From the NCBI GenBank assembly GCA_013298025.1, contig JAAFJE010000001.1:310001-374000 (forward strand): a DNA stretch of 64,000 bases, given 5' to 3'. Below, one piece after another: positions 8,599 to 17,500 of this stretch. The notes under the pieces are model-generated. The model ran no database searches. It saw nothing but the letters and a program-made list of their open reading frames with translations, and was not told the DNA's origin. The translations under genes and the position numbers were made by a program. Numbering within the stretch: the stretch's first letter is position 1; every line of letters begins with the position of its first letter. The stretch comes from Cytophagales bacterium (GTDB taxonomy: Bacteria; Bacteroidota; Bacteroidia; Cytophagales; Spirosomataceae).

Positions 8599-10809
8599 AT
8601 GCCATTACATATTTTAGGTATTCGCCATCATGGCGTGGGGTCGGCTCGATATGTAGCCGAACGCATAGAAGCATTACAACCCGATTTAATTCTGGTAGAA
8701 GGACCTCCTGAAATGACAGAGGCATTACAAGTCATTGGTCACGAGGCACTCAAACCGCCTGTTTCGGTGATGCTATATAATATTGATAATCCACAACAGG
8801 CTGTTTTTTATCCTTTTGCAACGTTTTCTCCAGAATGGGTAGCGGCTTTGTATGCCAATAAAAATCGTATTCCTCTTAGGGCAATAGACTTACCCGTCGC
8901 TATCAGTTTTCAGCAAGCTTTAGCCGAGAACGATACAACATTGTCAGCACCAGTGCGTGACCCGCTCGACTACCTCGCAGAGGTCGATGGCTTTGCTTCT
9001 GGCTCGGCTTTATGGGACCATTATTTTGAAAACCATTTTCAAATTCATACTTCTGCCGAACATTTTGAGGCCGTGATGCTTACGATGAAAACGCTACGCC
9101 AAGCAGCGATTCCTTCGCTTTTGGAAGAAGAAAATACCCTGCGAGAAGCCTATATGCGTGAGTGTATTCGCAAAGCCCAAAATGAACTTTACCAAAATAT
9201 CGTAATAGTATGTGGTGCTTGGCACGCTCCAGCGTTAGTACAAGTTGACACGACTGCCAAAGCCGATGCCAAACTGCTCAAAACTTTACCCAAAACCAAA
9301 ATTAAACCTTTAGCCACGTGGATTGCTTGGACGGCACAACGCTTGGCTTTACAGTCGGGATATGGTGCGGGCATTAGCTCGCCCGGTTGGTATGCTCATC
9401 GTTGGAAGTACCCACAAGATACCGCCATGCTATGGCTTACGCAAGTGGCTGGTTTGTTCAGAAGCAAACAAGCTGATATTTCTACGGCACACGTCATCGA
9501 AGCCTATCGCTTGGCTTGTACCCTAGCCTCGCTCAGAAATCGTCCACAACCAACGCTCAACGAACTCAACGAAGCTGTTATTTCGGTGATGTGCATGGGC
9601 GATGCTGTCCTTTTTCAATTGGTTGAACAAGCCCTTATCATAGGCAACAAACTAGGAAAAGTACCAGAAGATATACCAAAAGTACCTTTGCAAGAAGATT
9701 TTGAAAAGAAAATCAAAAGTCTTCGGCTATCTCTTACAGCCAATGCCAAACAATATGATTTAGATTTACGACAAGAAAATGATTTGAAACGAAGCGTTTT
9801 TTTACATCGTTTGGCTATGCTCTCGGTCACTTGGGGAAGAACAGTAGAGAATCGGAACAAAGGAACTTTCAAGGAATCATGGGTGCTAGAATGGTCGCCT
9901 GCCATGATATTGGAGCTTATCGACAAAGCCTATTATGGCAATACGGTACAGATTGCCGCCCAGCAAGTTATTCTCCAACAACTACAAGCAGAACAAAAAC
10001 TAGGTAATATTACGTCCTTGCTGTCGAGGGTTATTCCAGCAGAATTGTTTGAATGTATAGAAGCTTTGTTGTTGGCTATTCAAAATTTGGCAAGTGTGTC
10101 GGCCGATGTGGTCGATTTGATGGCAGCGTATCCAACTTTAGTGCAGGTGAGTCGGTATGGCAATGTACGAAAAACAGACCTGTCGATGATGCAAAAAATT
10201 GCCGACGGACTTTTCACACGCATTTCCATTGGGCTGGGCAATGCCTGTTATGGCCTCGATGAAGCCAATTCCGAACAAATGTTTCGGCATATCGTAGCCG
10301 TTAATGAAGCCGTTCGTTTAAACCAACAAGAAGAAGCACAAACACTGTGGCTCAATACCTTACAACAATTATTGGCTCGCACGGGTATTCATCCACTCAT
10401 TTTGGGCTGCACAAGCAGGCTCTTATTCGATGCCCAAATCTGGACTACCTCCGAGGCCGAACAACACTTTGCGTATGCCCTTTCTCCTGCCAATCCACCA
10501 AGCGATGTGGCTGCATGGATAGAGGGATTTTTGAAAGGAAGTGGTGCTATTTTAATTTATGACGATACACTTTGGAATTTATTATACGCTTGGGTTGCAT
10601 CGTTGTCGGAACAACATTTCACGGAGTTACTTCCTATTTTACGCAGAACTTTTTCGCAATTTGAATATGCTCAACGCAAACAAATCGGAGAAAAAGCTCG
10701 TAAAGGCTTGGTCGCTATCAGTGCTTCAACTCTTGGAGCATCGCCTGACATAGACGAGCCGAGAGCCGAGATGATTTTGCCGATACTAGAACAATTGATG
10801 GCTGTTTAA
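8599..10809 (+). CDS. DUF5682 family protein
   Basis: This 736-residue cytoplasmic protein begins HILGIRHHGVGSAR, followed by LVEGPPE (32-38) and VCGAWHAPAL (204-213). The His-rich N-terminus, the GPPE segment and the GxxH motif (GAWH, 206-209) resemble the metal-site layout of the TraB/ChaN/EreA-like superfamily, to which I would tentatively link it. The remaining ~500 residues are helical with no recognised motif. DUF5682 proteins are regularly encoded next to MoxR and VWA genes; here that link is interrupted by the nuclease trio. A hydrolase role is inference only. Confidence 0.8.
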   Translation: MPLHILGIRHHGVGSARYVAERIEALQPDLILVEGPPEMTEALQVIGHEALKPPVSVMLYNIDNPQQAVFYPFATFSPEWVAALYANKNRIPLRAIDLPVAISFQQALAENDTTLSAPVRDPLDYLAEVDGFASGSALWDHYFENHFQIHTSAEHFEAVMLTMKTLRQAAIPSLLEEENTLREAYMRECIRKAQNELYQNIVIVCGAWHAPALVQVDTTAKADAKLLKTLPKTKIKPLATWIAWTAQRLALQSGYGAGISSPGWYAHRWKYPQDTAMLWLTQVAGLFRSKQADISTAHVIEAYRLACTLASLRNRPQPTLNELNEAVISVMCMGDAVLFQLVEQALIIGNKLGKVPEDIPKVPLQEDFEKKIKSLRLSLTANAKQYDLDLRQENDLKRSVFLHRLAMLSVTWGRTVENRNKGTFKESWVLEWSPAMILELIDKAYYGNTVQIAAQQVILQQLQAEQKLGNITSLLSRVIPAELFECIEALLLAIQNLASVSADVVDLMAAYPTLVQVSRYGNVRKTDLSMMQKIADGLFTRISIGLGNACYGLDEANSEQMFRHIVAVNEAVRLNQQEEAQTLWLNTLQQLLARTGIHPLILGCTSRLLFDAQIWTTSEAEQHFAYALSPANPPSDVAAWIEGFLKGSGAILIYDDTLWNLLYAWVASLSEQHFTELLPILRRTFSQFEYAQRKQIGEKARKGLVAISASTLGASPDIDEPRAEMILPILEQLMAV

Positions 10810-10848
10810 AACTACATATATCGTTAAAAATGAATACCATATAAACTT

Positions 10849-12027
10849 ATGTCGAACGAACAAGAATTAAAAAAATGGCGATTGATATTGGGGGGTGACG
10901 AAGCCGACGGCACTGGATTTGTACTTTCGGAAGAAGAAAAACAACTCGACCACGCCCTTACGGTTTTGTATGATTTTGATAAAAGACAACGCTTCGACTA
11001 CAAGGCCGAAAAAGGAAAAGGCGGACGAGAAAGTTCGAGTCCTAGCGTAGCACGCTGGCTAGGAGATATTCGTAAATATTTCCCCCAAACGGTTGTGAAT
11101 GTCATGCAACAAGATGCCCTCAAACATCCTGATTTGCAGCGTAAAATGATGCTAGAACCAGAAATTTTAGCCCAAACAACCCCAGATGTGCATTTGGTGG
11201 CAACCCTCATGGAACTTGGTAAACTGATTCCGAGCAAGACCAAAGAAACGGCTCGAAAAGTAGTGAGCCAAGTAGTAGATGAACTCATGCAAAAACTCGA
11301 ACAACGCACCATTGCAGCCCTCAAAGGAGCATTGAATCGTTCGACAAGAAGCCGTAATCCTCGCTACAATGAAATAGATTGGCACACGACTATTCGTAAA
11401 AACCTCAAACATTATCAACCTGATTATAAAACGATTATCCCTGAATTACGCATTGGTTACGGAAGAAAAGCCAAGCGAACGTTGAAAGATGTTGTGCTGT
11501 GTATCGACCAAAGTGGCTCTATGGGCACATCGGTGGTGTATTCGGGTATTTTTGGGGCGGTGATGGCTTCTTTGCCGCAAGTAAAAACCCGTATGGTGGT
11601 GTTCGACACGCAGGTATCTGACCTCACCGAAATGCTACAAGACCCCGTAGATTTGCTGTTTGGTGTACAGTTGGGCGGTGGTACCGACATCAACCTCGCC
11701 TTGAACTATTGTCAGGGCATTATCAACAAGCCCAACGATACTATTTTGGTATTGATTACCGATTTATACGAAGGCGGCAACCTCGAACAAATGAAACGAC
11801 GCACCTTAGAAATTGTAGCCTCTGGCGTACAGATGATTTGTTTGCTTGCCCTCAACGACGAAGGTAGCCCGTCGTATGAACGAAATTTGGCAAAATTCAT
11901 GGCCGAAAATGGCGTACCAGTATTTGCTTGTACCCCCGACGTTTTTCCCGATTTGATGGCGGCGGCTATTCAAAAACAAGATATTACACAATGGGCTGCC
12001 AGCAATGAAATTGTACTCAAAAGTTAA
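10849..12027 (+). CDS. VWA domain protein (CoxE-like), MoxR partner
   Basis: This 392-residue protein has a helical N-terminal half and a C-terminal von Willebrand A domain with an intact metal-ion-dependent adhesion site: DQSGS at 220-224, the threonine in GGGTD at 279 and the aspartate in LITDLYEGG at 305. VWA proteins of this type bind partner proteins through the metal site and work with MoxR ATPases. The gene lies 39 bases after DUF5682 and closes the cluster, since the next gene is a metabolic enzyme more than 200 bases away. Cytoplasmic, with no signal peptide or membrane segment. Confidence 0.88.
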   Translation: MSNEQELKKWRLILGGDEADGTGFVLSEEEKQLDHALTVLYDFDKRQRFDYKAEKGKGGRESSSPSVARWLGDIRKYFPQTVVNVMQQDALKHPDLQRKMMLEPEILAQTTPDVHLVATLMELGKLIPSKTKETARKVVSQVVDELMQKLEQRTIAALKGALNRSTRSRNPRYNEIDWHTTIRKNLKHYQPDYKTIIPELRIGYGRKAKRTLKDVVLCIDQSGSMGTSVVYSGIFGAVMASLPQVKTRMVVFDTQVSDLTEMLQDPVDLLFGVQLGGGTDINLALNYCQGIINKPNDTILVLITDLYEGGNLEQMKRRTLEIVASGVQMICLLALNDEGSPSYERNLAKFMAENGVPVFACTPDVFPDLMAAAIQKQDITQWAASNEIVLKS

Positions 12028-12179
12028 ATAAAATACCGATGGATAGAAAAACAATCCTAAATTTAATACATCCATCATTTACCATAAATCCCTTAAAAAC
12101 AAACACTTAAAACAGAAAACGCCATTCTTCAACGTACTTTCTTACTTCGTTCTTGACTTTGGGCTAAAAAAGTTGTTTC

Positions 12180-12204
12180 TTGCTAAAAACACCATTTTTA
12201 GCAA
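12180..12204. promoter_or_regulatory. Perfect 10-bp hairpin before arginine deiminase
   Basis: TTGCTAAAAA and TTTTTAGCAA form a perfect inverted repeat with a 5-base loop, ending 32 bases before the arginine deiminase ATG. No T-run follows, so it is not a standard terminator; an operator or leader hairpin is possible. Confidence 0.4.
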
Positions 12205-12236
12205 ACACAAAACTTTTCTCCCCATACGCATCAACA

Positions 12237-13670
12237 ATGGAAAAATCTATAAAAGTTTCGACAGAAGTAGGCAGACTGAAACGACTACTCATTCATAGTC
12301 CCGACAGCGGTTTAGGTAAAGTAGTGCCTTCTAAGGCCCAAGATTGGCTTTTTGAAGACATCATTCACCTCGACACCATGCGTAAGCATGAGTATGATTA
12401 TTATGTAAAAACCTTGCTGTATTTTCTCGACCCTGCTAAAATCAAAGGTCGATTGGCAGCCATTGATGCCGACGAGGCACGTAATTTTTTCAAGCCAGAA
12501 CATCCCGATTACTTTCATTCCGATAAAGTAATAGAAGTACAAAAATTATTATCTGATGTACTTTCCGACCGCAGTACTTGCACCCGATTGGTAGCAGCCG
12601 TATGTGCCATAGAGCATTGTTCCTTTACAACCCAAACCGAATTACTGCAATATCCTGCCAGCGAATTGGCGAAAATTTTGATTTCGGGCATGACACCCGA
12701 AAAGCAAATGCTCTTCGCTCCTATTCCCAACTTTATTTTTACCAGAGACATTGGTATTACCATCAACGAACATTTGTTGCTCAACAAACCAGCCAAAAAT
12801 GCCCGTTCGAGAGAGGCTTTGCTGATGCAATACATTGTTTTTTACCATGCTATGTTTGCTGAAATTCGGAATAATATTATCGAAATTCCAGAAAATGAAC
12901 ATCATTTTTTGATGCCCGAAGAACAAAAAAATGGCAATGCCGCAACGCTAGAAGGAGGCGACGTAATGATGGTTGCCCCCAATCATTTGCTCATTGGTAT
13001 TTCGGAAAGAACAACGGTGTATGCTGCCAAACAAGTGATTCAGTTGCTTTTTGAAAAAGCAGTTTTAGATAAAGTCACCTTGGTAAAAATTCCGAAAAAG
13101 CGAGATTATATGCACATTGATACCGTTTTTACGCAGGTCAAACGCAATATGTGGGTGCTGTTGGGGTCTTTAGGTAAAAAAGCCAAACAAGAAGATGAAA
13201 CCTACATCAAACTTGGCTTGATTAAACCCAAAGCTTCAGAAGAATTAAAGATTATTCAGTTTAGAAGAAATGAAAAAGAACCCAAAACAATCGCTTATTT
13301 AGAAGATTTGCTCACCGAAATTTCGGTAAAAGACTTGGGCTGTAACCCCGCCGAAGTGCAATTTGTGTATTCGGGCAACAACGAATTTCCGTATGGCGAC
13401 CGTGAACAATGGACTGACTCTTGCAATTTGTTGGCTTTGAAAGAAGGCGTAGTCATTGGCTACGACCGCAACGACAAAACCTTAGAGGCATTCAAAGCAT
13501 TGGGGTTTGAGGCTATCAAAACGGCTGATTTATTGCAAGATTTTGAAAGTGGTAAACGTTCGCCCGATACCATCGAAAATACCTTTATTTTGTTGCCTTC
13601 CGCCGAATTATCAAGGGCCAGGGGTGGCTCACATTGTATGTCGATGCCCTTGTTAAGAAGCGACTTTTAA
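12237..13670 (+). CDS. Arginine deiminase family protein
   Basis: The ATG at 12237 (MEKSIKVSTEVGRLKRLLIH) is preferred over 12180, because family members begin with this strand and the upstream codons fall in the hairpin. The 477-residue protein shows the guanidino-group hydrolase motifs in order: PNFIFTRDIG (164-173), LEGGDV (238-243), HID (293-295) and the terminal GGSHCMSMP with nucleophile Cys467. It should hydrolyse L-arginine to L-citrulline and ammonia. It is somewhat longer than classical ArcA (about 410 residues), like other Bacteroidota homologues. The next gene encodes a probable citrulline hydrolase, which supports a catabolic role. Confidence 0.85.
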   Translation: MEKSIKVSTEVGRLKRLLIHSPDSGLGKVVPSKAQDWLFEDIIHLDTMRKHEYDYYVKTLLYFLDPAKIKGRLAAIDADEARNFFKPEHPDYFHSDKVIEVQKLLSDVLSDRSTCTRLVAAVCAIEHCSFTTQTELLQYPASELAKILISGMTPEKQMLFAPIPNFIFTRDIGITINEHLLLNKPAKNARSREALLMQYIVFYHAMFAEIRNNIIEIPENEHHFLMPEEQKNGNAATLEGGDVMMVAPNHLLIGISERTTVYAAKQVIQLLFEKAVLDKVTLVKIPKKRDYMHIDTVFTQVKRNMWVLLGSLGKKAKQEDETYIKLGLIKPKASEELKIIQFRRNEKEPKTIAYLEDLLTEISVKDLGCNPAEVQFVYSGNNEFPYGDREQWTDSCNLLALKEGVVIGYDRNDKTLEAFKALGFEAIKTADLLQDFESGKRSPDTIENTFILLPSAELSRARGGSHCMSMPLLRSDF

Positions 13671-13741
13671 GCCATTAAAAAACTCATAATAAGCATTTTA
13701 CAAAAAACTTATTGTACTTCATTTTCAACAACTATTGTACT

Positions 13742-14671
13742 ATGCGTTCTCAAACAACGGCTCATATACTGATGATTCGCCCTGTTCGTTTTGGATTCAA
13801 CGAGCAAACGGCTACGTCTAATGCTTTTCAAAACATAAGTTTTGGCGAAGCTACCCAAGCAAATGCCCAAACAGAAGCTTTGCAAGAATTTGACCAGATG
13901 ACGCAACACCTCAAAAGATTGGGCGTTGACGTAATTGTGATAGACGATACCCCCGAACCGCATACGCCCGATGCTATTTTTCCAAACAATTGGGTTTCTT
14001 TCCATAACAATGGTACTGTGATTACGTATCCGATGCAGGCCGAAAATCGTCGTTTGGAAAGACGAGAAGACATTATTACTACATTAGAAAAACAATTCTA
14101 TATCAATCGTCGGGTCGATTTGTCTGGGTTTGAAGCCCAAGAAGCATTTTTGGAAGGCACAGGCTCGATGGTGTTGGACAGAAAGCATAAAATTGCCTAT
14201 GCGTGCTTGTCGCCTCGCACGCACGCCTCCGTACTCAAAGCCTTTTCGATACAAATGAACTACGATATTGTATCGTTTACGGCCGTTGATGCCCAACAAC
14301 GACAAATTTACCATACCAATGTATTGATGTGTGTAGGCGATATGTTTGCGGTAATATGCCTAGAAGCGATACCCGACCTCGACGAGCGTATCATGGTACG
14401 CAATACTTTAGAACAAACAGGCAAGCAAATTGTGGAAATCAGTTTGGCACAAATGAACCAATTTGCTGGCAATATGCTAGAAATCAAAAACTTGCAAGGC
14501 GACAAGCTATTAATCATGTCTGATGCCGCTTATTACTCGCTCACGCCTGAGCAAATCGGTACGCTGGGTGATTATTGCAGTATTCATCATTTCGACCTAA
14601 GCATGATTGAGGGCAATGGCGGCGGCTCGGCTCGATGTATGATGGCAGAAATACATTTACCAGTACGCTAA
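13742..14671 (+). CDS. CtlX-like citrulline hydrolase (amidinotransferase fold)
   Basis: The ATG at 13742 (MRSQTTAHILMIRPVRFGFN) is chosen over the upstream ORF start. The 309-residue protein belongs to the guanidino-modifying superfamily: DAIFPNNWVSFH (77-88), FLEGTGSMVLD (136-146), His191 in YHTNVL and Cys299 in GGGSARCMMAE. Length and motifs fit the CtlX group, which hydrolyses citrulline to ornithine, carbon dioxide and ammonia. It follows arginine deiminase by 71 bases on the same strand, so together they would convert arginine to ornithine without carbamoyl phosphate. A dimethylarginine hydrolase-like activity is the main alternative. Confidence 0.75.
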   Translation: MRSQTTAHILMIRPVRFGFNEQTATSNAFQNISFGEATQANAQTEALQEFDQMTQHLKRLGVDVIVIDDTPEPHTPDAIFPNNWVSFHNNGTVITYPMQAENRRLERREDIITTLEKQFYINRRVDLSGFEAQEAFLEGTGSMVLDRKHKIAYACLSPRTHASVLKAFSIQMNYDIVSFTAVDAQQRQIYHTNVLMCVGDMFAVICLEAIPDLDERIMVRNTLEQTGKQIVEISLAQMNQFAGNMLEIKNLQGDKLLIMSDAAYYSLTPEQIGTLGDYCSIHHFDLSMIEGNGGGSARCMMAEIHLPVR

Positions 14672-14734
14672 GTTTCGGAACTTTTCAGCAACGAAATTTG
14701 TACTACAGCTAAGGCTTTAGGCACAGAAATTTTG

Positions 14735-14742
14735 TACCTTTG
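14735..14742 (+). promoter_or_regulatory. Candidate -7 box before the IscA-like gene
   Basis: TACCTTTG matches TAnnTTTG, 33 bases before the ATG at 14776. A partial -33 element (TTTAGG) lies near 14716-14721. Confidence 0.45.
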
Positions 14743-14775
14743 TTGATATTTTGATACGTAAAAAATCTTTACATC

Positions 14776-15102
14776 ATGGTAACAGTAACTGACACAGCAG
14801 CAAATAAAATCAAAGAACTTCGTGATAAAGAAGGACTTAGCAATGAATATAACGTAAGAGTAGCCGTAGAAGGTGGGGGTTGCTCTGGCTTGATGTACAA
14901 CCTCGACTTTGCTTCTGAAATGAAAGCTTCCGATATGATTTTTGAAGACAAAGGCGTTAAAATCATGGTTGATAAAAAATCTATTTTATACTTGGCTGGC
15001 ACCGAACTTGATTTTTCTGATGGCTTGAATGGAAAAGGCTTTCAGTTCAAAAACCCTAATGCTACTCGTACTTGTGGCTGTGGCGAAAGTTTTGCGGTAT
15101 AG
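14776..15102 (+). CDS. HesB/IscA-type iron-sulfur assembly protein
   Basis: This 108-residue A-type carrier protein has the three conserved cysteines, one in GGGCSGLMY (around residue 36) and the pair in CGCGESF near the C-terminus. Such proteins hold and pass Fe-S clusters to target enzymes. No suf or isc genes are in the window, and the gene looks monocistronic: candidate promoter upstream, strong terminator directly downstream. Which of IscA, SufA or ErpA it corresponds to cannot be told from the sequence alone. Confidence 0.9.
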   Translation: MVTVTDTAANKIKELRDKEGLSNEYNVRVAVEGGGCSGLMYNLDFASEMKASDMIFEDKGVKIMVDKKSILYLAGTELDFSDGLNGKGFQFKNPNATRTCGCGESFAV

Positions 15103-15122
15103 TCGATGCTATTGATACGCAC

Positions 15123-15162
15123 AAAAAAGCCTAGTTTAACAAGCTTAAACTAGGCTTTTTTT
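15123..15162. terminator. Bidirectional Rho-independent terminator
   Basis: GCCTAGTTTAA and TTAAACTAGGC form a perfect 11-bp stem with A- and T-runs on either side. It sits between the convergent IscA-like gene and truncated haemoglobin gene and can serve both. Confidence 0.9.
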
Positions 15163-15204
15163 ATGACTCAGCCATTTTTAAAACAGCTTTATTTTTCTAT
15201 TCCG

Positions 15205-15666
15205 TTATCCTTCGTTTACTTCCATTTTGGGGCTTGCGTCTTGTTGGTTGATATAGCTCAATTTATGTGCCCAAGCATTGGCAATATTATAGGCCCTCGT
15301 CTTGGCTTCTTCGGCTTTTTCACCTTCAAAATTCTCTTCGATGGTTTGATAAAAAAGCACCAACCACTGTTCAAAATGCGGAATCGTCAATTGATGTACA
15401 CTGTTGATAATCAGGTGTGGTCGCAACGGATGGCCGTCGTAATCGTCTTTTCCAAACAAAATCATTTCCCAAAAATTATACATTTTAGGCAAGTGTTTTT
15501 CCCAATTTACCCGTGCTACGCCATCAAATACATGACCAAGCATAGGATTTTCTCGCACTTTTTCGTAAAAACGATTCACGAGCAATTCTACATCTGCACG
15601 GGTTTCTAGCTTACGCTTGACCGACTGCCCAGCTTGTGATGGTGGCATTTGTTCCATACATTTCAT
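15205..15666 (-). CDS. Group 3 truncated haemoglobin
   Basis: This is a protein of about 150 residues with the group 3 (P) truncated globin pattern: RFYEKVRENPMLGHVF, then HLPKMYNFWEMILF, and PHFEQWLVLF, whose His is the likely proximal haem ligand. These globins bind oxygen, nitric oxide or related ligands in the cytoplasm; the physiological role varies. Nearby internal ATGs (15657, 15648) leave the exact start open. It lies 57 bases downstream of the PhyH-family gene on the same strand. Confidence 0.85.
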   Translation of the reverse strand: MKCMEQMPPSQAGQSVKRKLETRADVELLVNRFYEKVRENPMLGHVFDGVARVNWEKHLPKMYNFWEMILFGKDDYDGHPLRPHLIINSVHQLTIPHFEQWLVLFYQTIEENFEGEKAEEAKTRAYNIANAWAHKLSYINQQDASPKMEVNEG

Positions 15667-15723
15667 TGGTTATTTTTCCAGTAAATAACACTTTTTTCTA
15701 CTAGATTCATTCCCGTAACTACC

Positions 15724-16542
15724 TTATTTTTGCACAATTTTTGCCAATTTATGATACAAAGGCGTTTTGCTCTTTTCATTTTTAGGGCTGTACTTGCCTT
15801 GAATAATCGGGAAATACATGACCCTACGGCGTGATTTTTCGCCCACAAAAGGACAAACCTCTACCCTATGCCACAAGTCACCATCGTGTACCGTGAGGTC
15901 GCCAGCTTCGATGTTGAGGCCTACTTCGTTGGGGTCGGGGTTGTGGTCGATGAATTGTTTTTTCAAAAACAATACCTTCATTTTACTCAAATTATGCGTA
16001 CCGGGCAGTACACGCAAACCACCATTTTCAAAAGGACAGTCGTCGAGGTGCGTCCCAACATTGAGCATTTTCAAGATTTTTTGTCCTAAAAACAAATCCC
16101 TTGGGCTATCGGTATGCCAGCCCATTTGCGAAAACTTACTGTTGTCTTCGTTGATATAATGATTGAATACCAAGCCATCTTTCTCGGTTTCGCCAATACG
16201 ATTGTTGTTGGGGTCGAGCAAGGTAAGTAAAGCCTTCAAACGAGGGTCTTGTAAATACTCATGCAACGCAGGGCTGTATTGCGACAAGAAGCACATCCGC
16301 TGAATCATGGGTTGACCGTTGGCATCTTTCCCAAATTTCAAAGGTGTACCATTAACCTTATCAATGCCTTTGTTCAGCCATTCTTTCTCGACACGATGTG
16401 CCTCCGCTAAGAACGTTTTGACCGTTTCTTTAGAAAGAAAATTTTTAAAATGTAAAAAGCCATATTTATTGAAATAGGCTCTTTGCTCGTCTGTAATGGT
16501 TTCGCCAAGGGTAAACGTTTTGGCTTCAAAGTTTTCTAGCAT
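15724..16542 (-). CDS. Phytanoyl-CoA dioxygenase (PhyH) family protein
   Basis: The start at 16542 (MLENFEAKTFTLGE) is chosen because the upstream part of the ORF runs through low-complexity repeats. The 272-residue protein has the Fe(II)/2-oxoglutarate dioxygenase triad: HTD at 143-145 and the distal His225 in GDLWHRV. A downstream KSRRR segment could bind 2-oxoglutarate. PhyH-family enzymes hydroxylate varied small molecules or lipids, and the substrate cannot be read here. The neighbouring desaturase might suggest lipid metabolism, but the repeat block separates them. Confidence 0.8.
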   Translation of the reverse strand: MLENFEAKTFTLGETITDEQRAYFNKYGFLHFKNFLSKETVKTFLAEAHRVEKEWLNKGIDKVNGTPLKFGKDANGQPMIQRMCFLSQYSPALHEYLQDPRLKALLTLLDPNNNRIGETEKDGLVFNHYINEDNSKFSQMGWHTDSPRDLFLGQKILKMLNVGTHLDDCPFENGGLRVLPGTHNLSKMKVLFLKKQFIDHNPDPNEVGLNIEAGDLTVHDGDLWHRVEVCPFVGEKSRRRVMYFPIIQGKYSPKNEKSKTPLYHKLAKIVQK

Positions 16543-16565
16543 AACACCTCTATGTTTATATATTG

Positions 16566-16687
16566 GGGTGGTTGATTGTGAGTCAGTGAATTGTGAATGA
16601 GTGAGTTGTGAGTAAATTATTTTCAAAAATTTATTTCTATAATTCACCACTAACTCATGCACAACTCACCATTAACTCATGCACAAC
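16566..16687. repeat. Degenerate GTGAATT/GTGAGTT-like repeats and a 22-bp tandem
   Basis: Between 16566 and 16615 the plus strand carries loosely repeated TGAATTG/TGAGTTG words. On the other side of a short AT-rich centre, a 22-bp unit (TCACCAYTAACTCATGCACA plus AC) occurs twice in tandem at 16644-16665 and 16666-16687 with one mismatch. The two sides are roughly complementary, so a large imperfect hairpin is possible. The array abuts the desaturase stop codon. A weaker relative of the same words occurs near 22045-22130. Confidence 0.6.
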
Positions 16688-17434
16688 TTACATATAATTC
16701 AAGTCGTTATTTTTCTTCAACTTAATGATATGCAAGGCATTGAGTATCAAAATAACAGGATACGTAGGGTCAAATTCGTGCCATTTTACACCAAAGTTGG
16801 CTCTTCCGCCTAATTTGTGGTGGTTGTTGTGATACGACTCGCCCATCATCAAGAAATCGAAAGGCAGCAAGTTTTTGGCTGTATCGTTTACTTTAAAATT
16901 CACATAGCCATATTTATGAGCAAACCAGTTGATTACTACGCCATGCACAGGCCCCATCAAATAGTGAATTGGCAACAAAGCATATTCCCAGCCGTGGGTA
17001 GCGTATTTCATGTAAAACAACGTGTAGAGCGTTCCCCACGCAATTCTAATCAACCACGAATCGCCTAGTTTTTCCATAAACATCCAGTTGGGTACATTTT
17101 TCTTGAACTTAGGCTCAACGTTGGCACGGTCGTACAAGAAATCATTGTAAATGTTTTTGGTTTTCCACATCATATCGAACAAGTTTTTAGAATAACTCGG
17201 CGAATGTGGGTCTTTTTCGGTATCGGCATAAGCGTGGTGTAAGCGGTGCATAATGCCATAAGCTTTCGGACTCAAAAAGGACGAACCTTGGGTAATGAAT
17301 GTAACCACATAAAAGAACTTTTCCCAGCCTTTAGACATCGTAAACATCTGATGAGCAGCGTATCTATGTAAGAAAAACGTCTGTGAGAAAAGCGACAAAT
17401 ACCAATGTGCTACAAAAAAAATAAGAATTTCCAT
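16688..17434 (-). CDS. Acyl-CoA/fatty-acid desaturase
   Basis: This 248-residue membrane-bound desaturase has the three histidine boxes HRYAAH (23-28), HRLHH (63-67) and HNNHH (202-206), which bind the di-iron centre, and hydrophobic segments between them. It should introduce a double bond, most likely delta-9, into a fatty acyl chain and so adjust membrane fluidity. It is shorter than many stearoyl-CoA desaturases because it lacks extended termini. A CAAAATTA (minus-strand TAATTTTG) lies 27 bases before the start. Confidence 0.85.
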   Translation of the reverse strand: MEILIFFVAHWYLSLFSQTFFLHRYAAHQMFTMSKGWEKFFYVVTFITQGSSFLSPKAYGIMHRLHHAYADTEKDPHSPSYSKNLFDMMWKTKNIYNDFLYDRANVEPKFKKNVPNWMFMEKLGDSWLIRIAWGTLYTLFYMKYATHGWEYALLPIHYLMGPVHGVVINWFAHKYGYVNFKVNDTAKNLLPFDFLMMGESYHNNHHKLGGRANFGVKWHEFDPTYPVILILNALHIIKLKKNNDLNYM

Positions 17435-17460
17435 GAAAAAGGGGATGATTAAATTATCTA

Positions 17461-17468
17461 CAAAATTA
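17461..17468 (-). promoter_or_regulatory. Candidate -7 box before the desaturase
   Basis: Minus-strand TAATTTTG fits TAnnTTTG. The nearest TTTG upstream (17495-17498) is slightly too far for an ideal -33 element. Confidence 0.35.
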
Positions 17469-17500
17469 GTCGAGTAAAAGCTGCTTTAGGCTGACAAAAG

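Noticed and set aside
15163-15609. 148-residue plus-strand ORF opposite the truncated haemoglobin
   Set aside because: It is antisense to a well-supported globin gene and has no recognisable domain.
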